Part shown: piece by piece, positions 41,315 through 51,537 of the stretch
How the letters are laid out: each line of letters opens with the position of its first letter
Numbering within the stretch: position 1 is the stretch's first letter
Source: Sclerotiophoma versabilis
Taxonomy: Eukaryota > Ascomycota > Dothideomycetes > Pleosporales > Didymellaceae
DNA length: 64,000 nucleotides
Assembly: GCA_012274445.1 (NCBI GenBank)
Contig: JAAROD010000093.1
Location: 248,001 to 312,000 of the forward strand
Direction: 5' to 3'
The notes under the pieces: model-generated
Told to the model about the DNA's origin: nothing
Database searches by the model: none
The model's input: the letters and a program-made list of their open reading frames with translations, nothing else
Made by a program: the position numbers and the translations under genes

Positions 41315-42279
41315 ATGGCACCGTCTTTCACACCCGAGGATGAGCGACTGCTTGTCACGATCAGGACCGCAATCTGGAAGCACGGTCGAGGCACTTGGGA
41401 AGACACCACAGCCATCTACAACCGCCTGGTTCCCTCCCGCGTCCAGCAAGCCTTGCCCAGCTTGATGGCAAGGTACAGAATCACTAAGCAGCGGCAGATA
41501 GAGCATGTGTCTGAGCATACGGAAGACGCGAGACTCAGAGCGGAGATAGAGCGTCTCCTCGCAGAAGCAGTCAGTACAAGCAAGACTCGGGCCGTTGCAA
41601 AGCAGACCTGACCAGAGCACTAGAACGAGACATCAACCACAACAGTACAACCATCATACCTGCCTCCAACAACGCTGCATACACCCGCTCCCTCTCGAGC
41701 GCTGGCGCCGGTCGCCACTTGGGAAGAGCATGCAGAGACAGGGGCCTTGGATTGTGAGGAAGTCGAACATGAGCCCTTGGCACACGAGGGCTGCTCACCG
41801 AGTTTGCATCCAACACAGCCGTGGGGTCCACCTTCTGAGGCAACGCGAGCGGTAAGCAGCAACGCCGATGCATCTCGTGGTCCCAATGAATTCGCTCACA
41901 GCTCATCGATGGTGGATCCCAAGGGCAGTCCAAGTTCGCTTGCAGTCGACACAACAGCCGGCTTCCTCAACATGCCAACATCGCCGTATCACCTGCCCAC
42001 CAGCCACTTCTCTCCCGACACAGCGAGCAGCAGCAGCAGCAGCAGCAGTAGAAGCGGTAGCGGTATGGTGGTCCAAGACATCGACTCAGAAGCTGGAGTG
42101 GCTCAGCATCAGAGTCAGTCTTTGACTCTTCGCAGACTGGAACGTGGCTGACAAGTGCAGGCTGGGACACAAAGTCGCTGGAAGATCTGCCTCGGCGACA
42201 GTGGGACATGATGCACGAGCAGGCCCTTCTTGGTGGCTTGGATTACTTCTTACCGAGCAACTGGAGGTACTCTATCTGA
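41315..42279 (+). CDS. SANT/Myb-like DNA-binding protein
   Basis: Three exons: 41315-41573, 41646-42062, 42107-42279 (introns 72 and 44 nt); 282 aa. The N-terminus (FTPEDERLLVTIRTAIWKHG, then WEDTTAIYNRLVPSRVQQAL and LMARYRIT) looks like one Myb/SANT helix-turn-helix repeat, and is followed by an amphipathic segment LRAEIERLLAEA. The middle is Pro/Ser-rich with a CAG-encoded Ser run. The C-terminus (TGTWLTSAGWDTKSLEDL, LPSNWRYSI) comes from a frame that is only reached through the 44-nt intron. Introns 1 (donor GTACAA) and 2 (weak branch site) are my least certain splices; without them the protein would end at residue about 98. Probably a nuclear regulator. Confidence 0.55.
42023..42049 (+). 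repeat. CAG trinucleotide run
   Basis: Eight or more CAG-type triplets within the SANT-like gene, read as poly-serine (AGC). Confidence 0.85.
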
Positions 42280-42826
42280 TTTGCATCTTACGACTGCCTA
42301 TGTTGGTGTGCCTACGGTGAACCTTCTTCTATTCATGTTGATGTCGATGTCGACATAGATGTAGATGTTTATGTATAAGTCTACTCTACCTGGCTAGTTC
42401 ATGCACAGCAGGCGAGCACTGTGTCTGTTACCGATCTGATATTTGTCTGTGACCTGTACACTTGCAGGAGTGACGGCCGCAGCTGCTGCTGCACACTGTC
42501 TTGTCGTGGCAGCGCTCAGGCAGAACCCCGCAAAACTCGTTGTTTGGTATTCAGTTTAGTTTAGTTCCGTTCAGTTCAGCTCAGTTCAATATAACCTGGT
42601 CAAGTCCAGTTCAGCCTAGTTCAGTTCTCCCATTGCGTCCGACACAACACAAGGTCAAAGAGGGGCGGTTCTGGAAAGAAGCGGTCTCTGCGAGCCGACT
42701 GCGTCCCGTCGTCTCTTTGTGGCGTGCCTGCTGCGTCTGCTGCGTCTGCTGCGTCTGCGTCGAGGCCCGGCGTCATCTTCGCCGCTGCTCTGGTAGGCTC
42801 GACGGCCTTCGCTGAACTGCGGGCCC
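42280..42826. other. Intergenic with simple repeats
   Basis: No supported gene. Contains imperfect GATGT repeats near 42325-42375, a GTTCA/GTTTA-type pentamer tract near 42550-42632 and a CTGCTGCGT 9-mer tandem near 42729-42762. Confidence 0.5.
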
Positions 42827-43111
42827 TTACATCTTCCGCCGATCTGTTCGTGGTCTTAACGTGCGACCGCTAGAGATAGGCTGTCAGCGCAAAGAAACAG
42901 GCGCAACAGACTTCTCCTAACATACAACATCGTGGATGCGCTCCAGAAAGTCACCCGAGGTCACGTAGGAGTAGCCGGAGTCCTTGCCTGGAAAGCGGAT
43001 CACCAGCGCCACCTCCGCCCCGAGCTCGCCGTACTGGTGCAGTTTGTTCTCTATGGCAGACAGCCGTTTCCGCAACTGCCTGTTCCGGCTCCTGGTCGAA
43101 CGCTGGACCAT
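42827..43111 (-). CDS. Mini MADS-like protein
   Basis: Exons 43111-42926 and 42880-42827 (45-nt intron, donor GTATGT); 79 aa. NRQLRKRLSAIENKLHQYG followed by ELGAEVALVIRFPG and SGYSYVTSGDF resembles the MADS/SRF pattern: a basic helix with K/R-x-x-L-x-K-x-x-x-E-L, then a strand AEVALVI and a G-x-Y-x-Y turn. The usual first arm (RKIxIxxI) is reduced to MVQRSTRS. This would be a very small stand-alone MADS-type DNA-binding protein. The 3' exon is short, and the branch site near the acceptor is poor, so the end could differ; stopping in the first exon gives 64 aa. Confidence 0.45.
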
Positions 43112-43744
43112 GGCTGCTTGTGGTCTGCTCGTAATTTGCTCTTGATTTGCTCTAGATCTGCTCGAGCGGCATGTGGAGAAACGGGCCGCATATCAAGCAC
43201 AGGAGGAGGCTTCTTGCAGCTCTGCTCACCCACTGTCAGCTCCTCTTTCGGGCGTTGTGCGAGTGTACCAAAATAAAAACGGCTAAGTTTAGACAAGGTG
43301 TCCAGAATAGGCACATCACAGACTGATCTACAGCTCACAGTAAGACGTTGGCCACATGCTATTCAAAGACACCACACGTAAAGCAATGGCTTGCGACAAA
43401 CAAGGCGCGCAATCAGTTTACTATACAGAACCTCTAGGGCAGGTTGGCTAGCGTAGGAGGCCAGCGGCAGGCCATGCAGTGGAGTCTCGCCTGCTCATTG
43501 CTCTACAGTACGCCCAATGTGTCAAGACCGCGGCTTGTCAGGATGCACAAATCTTCACGTGTGACAAGATGCTGCGGTGTTAGGCTGTGAGCAAGCTAGT
43601 ATGGTGTAAAACATAATGCAACCATGCAAAGCGTCAGTGCTTAGTTTATGTGGTGACGACAACAACTGAATCGGAGAGGACTCAACCTTGCCAGCTGCAT
43701 TACTTGCGAATGTAATCAAATGAAGCTGCCCATAAACGATAGAA
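43112..43744. other. Intergenic, no gene seen
   Basis: About 630 bp; no supported frame. One TACAGTA near 43505. Confidence 0.4.
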
Positions 43745-46700
43745 CTATGAGAGCCCGACGCTAAGCACGCAGCGCGCACTTTGCACACCTCTAGCGACAA
43801 GGCTTCTCCTCGCCAAGCTTGCGAATGCACGAGAGGATGCCTTGCCTCGGTCACAGACGCGGCGTCGCTGCCGCTTACTGGGCTGCGCAGGCCCAGCACA
43901 TGGCCGCGGCCTCTTCCGCTTGCCGTGGTCTGCTGTGCCAAAGGGAGCGTCCAGTCCCTGCGCATCGACAAGCCTCTGCACCGACAAAGGCGACCCGCTG
44001 ATGTTGTAAGCACTGCTTGCCCCTAGCTTTACCTTCAGAGTGAATGTGTCTGGAGTCTCCACTTCGACCGGCATCTTAAAGTTTCCGTCCTTGTCGAAGA
44101 AGGAAGAGGTCTGGCTCTGCGCTGCACACGGCCAGTCGTTCACGAAGAACCGGAGCGAGCCAGCCAGCATCTTGGACAAAGCTCCAAACGCTGGCTCGCC
44201 ACGCCGGATCGCGCAGAACACATGCCCACTCGCGACGTACTGACTGTCTCGCCTCTCCGGGGGGCCGCTCAGCTCAAAGTAGAAGAGCGCAGCCACCAAG
44301 CAGTGCGCAGCCTTGTCGATCTTCGCGGACAGCGACCGGTCCATCTCCACCTGCGATATCAGCTCGGGGATGCGCGCTACGTCGTCCAGCCTCGGCTCGC
44401 TGCTCTGGAAGTCGACGTTGAGGCGGTGGATCTTGTGGTAGATGTTGGCCATGCGGCCGATCGTCTTGCACGCCCGCCGTATCGGCTTCTCGCGCGTTCG
44501 CTCCGACATGAGCGCGAACAGGCGTCGCACCATCCCGTTCGCCCAGACGCTGCGGCGGTCCGCGGTGCTGGCCTCGTAGTTGTGCTGCTCCGGCTCGCCC
44601 GTGCCTAGGGAGATGACAAAGTCTGGCGTCTGAGCAAGCGGAAACAACGCCGACACCTCCGAGAGCGCCCAGAACACCGGGTCGTTCTCCAGCGCGCCGG
44701 GGTCCTGGAAGGTGCCGATTTTGTCTATGTGCTTCGGTGGGAAGAAGCTGCATGTCATGTTAGCGTCACAAACCACAGAAAGAAACAGAAACGGCAATGG
44801 AAACGGAAACAGAAACGAACACAGAACCAGGAACAGAAGGAGCTCGACATACCCAGGTGCAGCGGTAGCGGAGCGTGCACTGTTCTGCCGTCAGTCACTA
44901 GCTACAGCACCGAGCCGCGATTCGGCAGGACTCACATCTCCCAAAGTGGCACGTTTCCAAGCCCGTCTTTGGGTCTCACAATAGCTTTCTCTGCTAGAGC
45001 TTCAGCCAGTCTCCCTGCCTGCCAGCAACCCAGCGGTTGACTCACCTTGCTCGCAGTCTCGCTCGCCAGCTCCGTTGTAGTTGGTGAACAGTCGACAGGA
45101 CGGATGGTCGCTGACCGTAGCCACAGGGAGGCCAACCATCGTCCCTGTCGACGTCGCATGCGAGCAGTCGAGAATGCCCCTGTTCTTGGCCCACTCTCTC
45201 AGCGCGGCATCGACATTGCTCGCCGAGTACATGCCGTCAGTAAAGTACGAGGCTACAAGGTTAGCTGTGCGGGAAAGGAGCGGGATCGATGAAGACACCC
45301 GCTTCTTGAAAACGCGACTCGCCATCTCGGCAAACGTCTTCATGGACTCTAGCAGAGGCCGCCCCAGGATGAAGTGCTCAATGGCAATGATCACGCCTGT
45401 GCAGAGTCAGCGTACGCTTCTCCTCCACTCCGCATCCGCAACGCTACTGACCAACGCTGACCCCGAGGCTCACTGTGATGCATCTCTGAAGCGGTATCGG
45501 CCCAAGCCTGTCCTGCAGCAGCTTCATCACCGCCAGCGGTATGATCCCGCGCGTGCCTCCGCCATCAATGCACAGCACGCCCACACCCGCCGTCGGTGGC
45601 CGCACCCTTACGTCTACAACGCTCGGCGTCTTCTGCTTGCAGAGGAAGCACTCGCCAAACTTGAAGACCCAAGGGTCGTCCCTGCACCGGCTCCCGAAGA
45701 CGACCACGCAGTTCTCGCTCACACAGTGCCCGCACGGCACCCTGTACTGTGGCCTTCTCCGCAGACAGCACAGGCACGTGTTGGTGCTTCTGATCCCGCT
45801 CCACCTGTCCTGGAAGCGAGCGAGATTATCGCTGTGGATGTCTACTGCCGACTTGGCACCGGATGCGTACTCGTGGAAGTAGCGCACGAAGTTCTGCTCG
45901 ACCAGTGCGATAAGCCCGCTCCTCAGCAAGAAGTCATCGGTCTGATCGAACGCTATGACCCGGGCCAGACTTCCCTCTTGGAAGGTGTTCTTGTAAAGCG
46001 CTCTGAAAACGAGCCGCGGATCGAAAGCTGTGGTGCTGTCAGTGGCGGCTACATGCGCTCCAACACCACAATCACTTACCGTGTGCGCCAGGAGGGTAGC
46101 TGTCGAGGAAGAGGGCAGACGCTACCATCGGAGCTGCAAAGTCAATCAGCTGGCTGGATGACGTGATCTGCGTGAGGAAGTTGCACAGGTGCTCGTCCAG
46201 CTGCGGCGCCACGGGGTTGTGCATCCTCGACGCCTTAATGAAGTCGAACGGCTCATCCACCGAATCCGCCAAGTGCGCGCTGGCAGCTCGAAAGAGGGCT
46301 GCAAAGTGGGTAGCGGAGAACAGCATTGCTCCGTCTGTTCTGCTCTCCCGTGCCTGGTCTGAGCTCCTCAGCAAGCCGTCTCTTACGCGTCTGTAGCGGG
46401 TCGCAGTCGACACCAGGTTTTTGGGCAGAAGACCGATCACGTCGACCGCCGCGACATGCTCGAGCAGGTCCTTGCTCGTCTCCTCTCGGATCGCCAGCAA
46501 CACCGCTTTCCGCGCCTCTCCTTCCCCCTTTGCTGGCGTGGGAGGCTCGTCAGCGACAATGACGATGCGTGGCAGCACGCTCTTCGGGCTGGTAGGGAGC
46601 CGCTCCTGGTCGAGCCATCGAGCGAGAAAGCGCGCGACTGGCCCGAGGCCGCCAAAGTCTGCGACAAACAGGCAGAAGACGTCTGCAAAGGGGGACAGCA

Positions 46701-47151
46701 GGTGGGGATACACATCGCTGATCTCACTCTCTGCTCGACCAAGCACTCTCCGTGTGATCTCATGGCACTTGGGGCTTGCTGCATGCTTCGCGTCAGATAC
46801 CTGTTCGGATACGTTGTGCTCTGCCAGCAGTATGGGCCTGTCGCTGGACACGCTCAGCGGATCGATGTGCAGGTGCACTCCACCTATCCTACTGCCGAGT
46901 GGAAGCAGGGCGTTGGGCGCCCTCTTTACGCCGAATGCCGCTTTCAATGTCGCCGACTTGTCTTTGTTGCCCACCAGCACGAACAAGCTCGGGCGTTGAC
47001 TCTCTGGACACCGCAACTCGGCTGTAAGCGAACGGAGCCTGTCCGACTCCAAGAGAGCCGTTTCGCCGTCTTGTCTGCACAGGCTCAGCCAGTGCGTGTG
47101 GTGGCAGCGCATCATGCTTCGCGGGCTTGCACGGCGTACAGTCCAGATCAC
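43745..47151 (-). CDS. Patatin-like phospholipase with zinc-binding insert
   Basis: Large fungal patatin-like protein. Exons 47151-46080, 46027-45452, 45396-45046, 44990-44936, 44879-44853, 44747-43745; introns 52, 55, 55, 56 and 105 nt; 1027 aa. Order: N-terminal module with LFVLVGNKDKSATLKAAFGV and IRIGG-like SRIGGVHLHIDP; a Cys-rich RING/zinc-ribbon-like insert (CLCCLRRRP, VPCGHCVSENC, CFLC); then the patatin core with CIDGGGTRGI (oxyanion loop, about 512), GVSVG (nucleophile Ser about 548) and FQDPGALENDP (catalytic Asp). Two tiny exons (55 and 27 nt) encode LWE/IARSATAAPG and are confirmed by phase. Expected activity: phospholipid or lipid acyl hydrolysis. The start may be ATG 47151 or a nearby downstream ATG. 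The last intron holds GAAAC-type repeats. Divergent from the zinc-ribbon gene. Confidence 0.88.
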
Positions 47152-47478
47152 ACTGTTTTATACCACGCACTCACAGTGTAGCACGCCAAAGCAAGCTACA
47201 GCAGGTCGGAACAGGGCCTGGTCATGTTCGTTGCACCTGTATTGCACCTGTGCCCAAGAGAGGCACCCCAACAGCATCCTGGCAAACGGCTGCCAGAAAC
47301 GGCTCCCGCCACTCTGAGACCGCTTTCGACCTCGCATTGCCTATGCCGCTACTCTCTATATCTCTTGCCAACACAAGTCATCCCGTTGTGTGGTACAGTG
47401 CTGCCGTGGTGCTTGCGATACCTGTTGTTGCTCTCCCATGTCGCGACTAGCTCGGAGCGCTGTTCCCCAACCAAAACT
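47152..47478. promoter_or_regulatory. Divergent promoter, patatin/zinc-ribbon genes
   Basis: 327 bp between divergent starts; no specific site recognised. Confidence 0.4.
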
Positions 47479-47892
47479 ATGCCTTTCACTCCTCCCACAT
47501 ACTCTTTCGAAGGCCGACTCAACTTCACTGTCTGCGTTCTGTGCGGTGCGCGTCGGTCAAGGCACTATCGCAAGAGCAAGGAGCCCCAACCTCTGGTCTG
47601 CTCAAGATGCGTCGAGCAGGTCAACCGCAAGGCCAACACTCCCCACAGGGTCGTCGTGGAGATGTACAATCATTGCGACGCGACTCGCAGCCAACATGCG
47701 CATGACGCCAGATCTCCGCACACCGCCAACGCATTGCCCACCTCCTCTGCCATGCCGATAGAGCTTGCTGGCGACGGGCAAGATGTCGTGTTCTCTCCAC
47801 GCCAGAATCGTCGTCCGCTGTCCCCGATACAGGAAGAGCAACCGCCTCCTGTGGATCGAAGAACCAAACCCGTGTCGTACAGACGACTCTAG
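47479..47892 (+). CDS. Small GATA-like zinc-ribbon protein
   Basis: Intronless, 137 aa. Near the N-terminus: CVLCGARRSRHYRKSK...PLVCSRC, i.e. C-x2-C-x18-C-x2-C, close to the spacing of GATA-type fingers (C-x2-C-x17/18-C-x2-C) with basic residues between the pairs. The rest is low complexity (His, Pro, Ser, Arg). It may be a small DNA- or RNA-binding protein, or just a zinc ribbon; the usual GATA tryptophan (LWRR) is absent, so a true GATA factor is unlikely. Divergent from the patatin-like gene. No function assigned. Confidence 0.5.
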   Translation: MPFTPPTYSFEGRLNFTVCVLCGARRSRHYRKSKEPQPLVCSRCVEQVNRKANTPHRVVVEMYNHCDATRSQHAHDARSPHTANALPTSSAMPIELAGDGQDVVFSPRQNRRPLSPIQEEQPPPVDRRTKPVSYRRL

Positions 47893-48677
47893 TGCGGCCG
47901 CACACTGGAACTCTGTGTGTGATGTGACCCAGGAATACAGCATGGTGATCGCTTTGGGTTGGCTGTATGGTGTTAGCTGCAGCTCGAGGGAGACTAGCCA
48001 GCGTGCGTTAGCTATGTAGAAGACCAACACGAAGAGACACTTGCCCCTCTGCAAAGCTTCCTGTACCTGCTGGCGCCTGCCTCAACGAAAATGCTCCCTT
48101 TGCGTCTCTTCACCATCCCGCTGTAACTAAGCCTCGTCTACCTTTCCCGTGCTTGCATCCCATCCATGCGCGACGTGATTTATGCTTCGTCAATCTCCCC
48201 TCCCTTTCAAGTTGCACGGTTGAGGCTGAAGCTAGACCACGCGTGAGGCATCAGCCTTGGCCGACGTAGAGTTGCTCTCGCTATTGGGGAGTCTAGTTGA
48301 TGCGTGGACCGATCGCCAACAAGCCGCAGTCCTGCCTCCAGGGCCTTTGTCCTATCCATTGCGCAAGGCGACTTGCGGTGGTGCCGTTCTGTTGCTGCCT
48401 GGTGCATGCCTCAGCGGCTAGCACAGCAGCTGTACGAAGCATTTTCGACCGTGTTCACAGGTGAGCTGTGCGCTCGAGGTAACTTTCGGAACGTCAGGTG
48501 TGGTGTAGGAGGCGTGCTCTTGATTGAGAATCCGCAGCATGGTCGTGGTGATGAGGCGGTCGGTACAGTGTGGGAGTGTGCAGCGCGGGAGCCAGCACGG
48601 AGCGCGACTTGGCAGTGAGGTACGACGTTGGTTGGGGGGTCGGTGGTGGTCGTGAGTTGATGACAGGCGTAGTGGTG

Positions 48678-48711
48678 GATTGACGGCGGATTGACGGCGG
48701 ATTGACGGCGG
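48678..48711. repeat. 11-bp tandem repeat
   Basis: Three consecutive copies of ATTGACGGCGG. Confidence 0.9.
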
Positions 48712-49128
48712 GGAGATGGCTTGGTACCGGGGCCTAGCGCCCGCCCCCACCCACCAAGCACGGCAGGAACGTTGTGGAGCGGACTGCGTTTGGTCCGTTG
48801 CAGCCTCGTCGCATTGGGCACTTCTCGAGGCTTGGCTGCTTGGGTCAGAGTTCAATTCGCCTCAGGGTCATCTCATTCGTCATACATTTACAGATCCCAG
48901 GGCAACATCTTGCATGTTCAGTGCTAACCAAAAACTCAGTCGACCTCTTCGTGCATGCCGTGTTGGACGGTAGCAGTATAGGGCACGTCGAGCGTCACTG
49001 GCTGTGATGAGGTCAGTCGACATCTTCCTCAGGCTTCCGTTCCACCTCCATCTTTTCTCTGTCCTCAGATGCAAGGAAGCTATCTGCCCAAGTCGTGATT
49101 TACCTCCCACCAAAGTGCGCCAAGCTCA

Positions 49129-49200
49129 GCAAGCATAGAGGCAAGCACAGAGGCAAGCATAGAGACAGGCATGGAGACAGGCATGGAGGCATGGAGGCAT
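49129..49200. repeat. 12-bp degenerate minisatellite
   Basis: About six units of a 12-mer close to AAGCAYAGAGGC, drifting to AGGCATGGAGRC at the right end. On the plus strand it could be read as a Lys-His-Arg-Gly repeat, but no gene around it is supported. Confidence 0.85.
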
Positions 49201-49961
49201 GCACTGCTGGAGTTGATGCTAGCGACACGCGCTTCGCCCGACAACCTGCTCGGGTCCCTTCCTACGACATGCAAGCTCCCATCAAGCTTTGTGGGCTTTG
49301 TGGCGTGCTTTTGTTGCGGCTGTGGTGATGACTCACTGCAGGTACTTGCGACTGGTCATGACCGACAACCGCATCAACAACAAACATCGGCACTTGCAGC
49401 TCCACGCTTCCCAGCGACTCTGCGGAACATAGCTCACGTCTGCAATCTTCTCCGATATTCAGACATCTTGGTGCCAGTATCTGTGTCAAACTCGACGGCT
49501 GCCGTGTCAAGATGGCCAGCTTGGGCGCGGTGACAGGGGGCAATCGAAGATGCTCCTGTCCCATACTGAGCCCGTTGCTAAAGGCAACTCTACATTTACA
49601 ATTCACTGCTTTGCAGACGATATATCTACGTCCAAGGCAGCGTAGCACTGGGGGCGCAAAGGTGGCGCATCGTTCTGTGCGAAGTGCACAGCAACACGCT
49701 AGCCAGGCGCGATGGGCCTCGCTATGGCACACTCCCTTCACGGCCAACGCTAGAGAGCAGCGGCAAGCGGTACGGTGGCAATGGGACAGTTTCTGACCGC
49801 TGTGGTATCGAAAAAGACAGTCTGGCGGGACTTGCCGAGAGGAGCCGCAACAGGTACCACCCTCCTGGTTGGGTAAACGATCACGAAACGGACCCCATGC
49901 ATGTAGATTGATCGAATGCATCAGATGCATCAGAGCAGTCAATATCCTCGCATCAAGCACG

Positions 49962-50679
49962 ATGTCTGAGCACTCGAAGGAAAATGTCCCATCACCGGCT
50001 CGTTCTTCCACGACTGAAGGGCCTGCTGAGCGCGAACCCGCTCTGGCGCAGGAACTGCCGTCCGCCGACGTCAGATACAATGGTCTGATCATCCAATCGT
50101 ACAGAGTCCCTGCAAAGTTCAACCTGCTTGCGGTCTCTTTCCTCTGGATCCTCCTGGCCGGCTTCGTTGTGTTCCCGGCTACGTTTCCTTCTTTGCTGCG
50201 CTCGTCTGCGCTTGGCAGCAGCAGCTCGGGCAGGCTGGTGCAACGCGCGATACAAAGCGTCCCGCTGCTTGTGCTTGCCATCTTGTGCTTCGTCCTGGGG
50301 ATCAGTGGTATCGTCTGGCTGTGGCGCAAGCGCCAGCGCGAGCACCTCTGGCTCATGGACAGGCTGTTCCTGTAAGTCCAGTTGCTGTTGACTGTTCGTG
50401 AGTCCTGACTGTTCGTGAGTCTGAGCACGGAGGCTGACCGGACGCAGGCCTGGCTGCCTCAACGCTGTTGCGGGTCTGATTGCGGCAGTGATCAACGTGT
50501 ATTCTGCGCGAGGCGGACATTGGTCGGGGCCTGCTGTAGCTACGAGCGTGCTGATGGGCAGTTGTGTGCTGGTTTTCGCCACGCTCTACGCTGCGTACAG
50601 TTTCGTCATCTTGCCACAAGATGTGCAGACTCGGGAAGACGCAAAGCAGGGAGATGTCCCGTCGCAGCAAGCGGCGTGA
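49962..50679 (+). CDS. Four-span fungal membrane protein
   Basis: Exons 49962-50371 and 50448-50679 (76-nt intron GTAAGT...GACGCAG, branch GGCTGACC); 213 aa. Four hydrophobic segments: FNLLAVSFLWILLAGFVVF, VPLLVLAILCFVLGISGIVWLW, LNAVAGLIAAVINVY and VATSVLMGSCVLVFATLYAA. The pattern LAGFVVFPATF then WLWRKR...LWLMDRLFLPGCLNAVAGL is one I associate with a conserved but unnamed fungal integral membrane family. The N-terminal 45 residues are hydrophilic and Glu/Pro-rich, the C-terminus short and acidic. No enzymatic motif; location and role unknown. Confidence 0.7.
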
Positions 50680-51537
50680 TCACCTTCTTCTACCGTCCAC
50701 TGTACTTGCAGTGTACAATCGTGAGGGAAGATTGACGGCTGTGCAACTATTGCAGCTCGCGAAAGGGTAAAGAGATAGCTCGGCGGCATCTAGACTAGCA
50801 CAGGAAGTGCAAGGATGGGCCTTATAAGAACGGGGTTTGTCTGAGCTACGCTATCAACTATCTGTCACCTCTCACCTGTGTTGGGTTCTTCCGCGCACAG
50901 CATGTACAAGTGGACGAGTGCAGCACACGATAGACACGATCACTTGAATTATAGCAATGTGTGATAACTTAGTGTTTGGCAGGTGGTAGGATGTACAGCT
51001 TTTGTGGAATGTGCGGTGGGAGAGTCTGCCTGAATCAGCTGGCTCTGCCCGATCGGACTATGTACATCCGTCGGTAGGAGACGTGGTTAGTCAGATGGCA
51101 GTGCACAGCCACCAGGTCGTCTAGCCTACAGCAACACTGGGAAGCTTTTGATGAGAACACCGTTTATAAGATGCATATATGAAGAGGCCACTATACATCG
51201 AGTTCGACGCCAAACTGCACAAGAAGAGGCGGAGGCTAAGGCTGCGCTCGTGCAGCTAAGGAACCATTCTGGGTAGTGATCCACACCACAACAATCTCTG
51301 AGCCCCGGTCGTTCAGATCGACAACTGTTCTCCACGCTCGTCTGAACCGGGGAAACGTGTCTACCATGGTGATGAAGCTCGCTCTACAGTCTTGTAGCGA
51401 CGCAGCTCTGGCTTGTCGCTTACGAGTTTCTTTGATGATCGAGCACCTATGCGTAAATGGGGTTCCCTACCGCTATAGCGCAGTGTGCTAGGCCTGCTCC
51501 ATGTCTTTCTTCTGTCTCCATTGCGTCGCCACGAGGA
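50680..51537. other. Intergenic, no gene seen
   Basis: About 860 bp without a supported gene. Confidence 0.4.

Larger units (their letters stand above)
47893..49961. other. Gene-poor stretch with small tandem repeats
   Basis: About 2 kb with no supported gene. Several 60-130 codon frames overlap on both strands with no domain signal. Contains the two tandem repeats listed next. Confidence 0.45.

Noticed and set aside
45081..46166. A 361-codon plus-strand frame opposite the patatin gene
   Set aside because: Antisense to the Cys-rich insert and oxyanion-loop exons; composition is that of a reverse-strand shadow.
49262..50428. A 388-codon minus-strand frame
   Set aside because: It overlaps the first exon of the four-span membrane protein on the other strand and has random-looking sequence without helical or domain structure.
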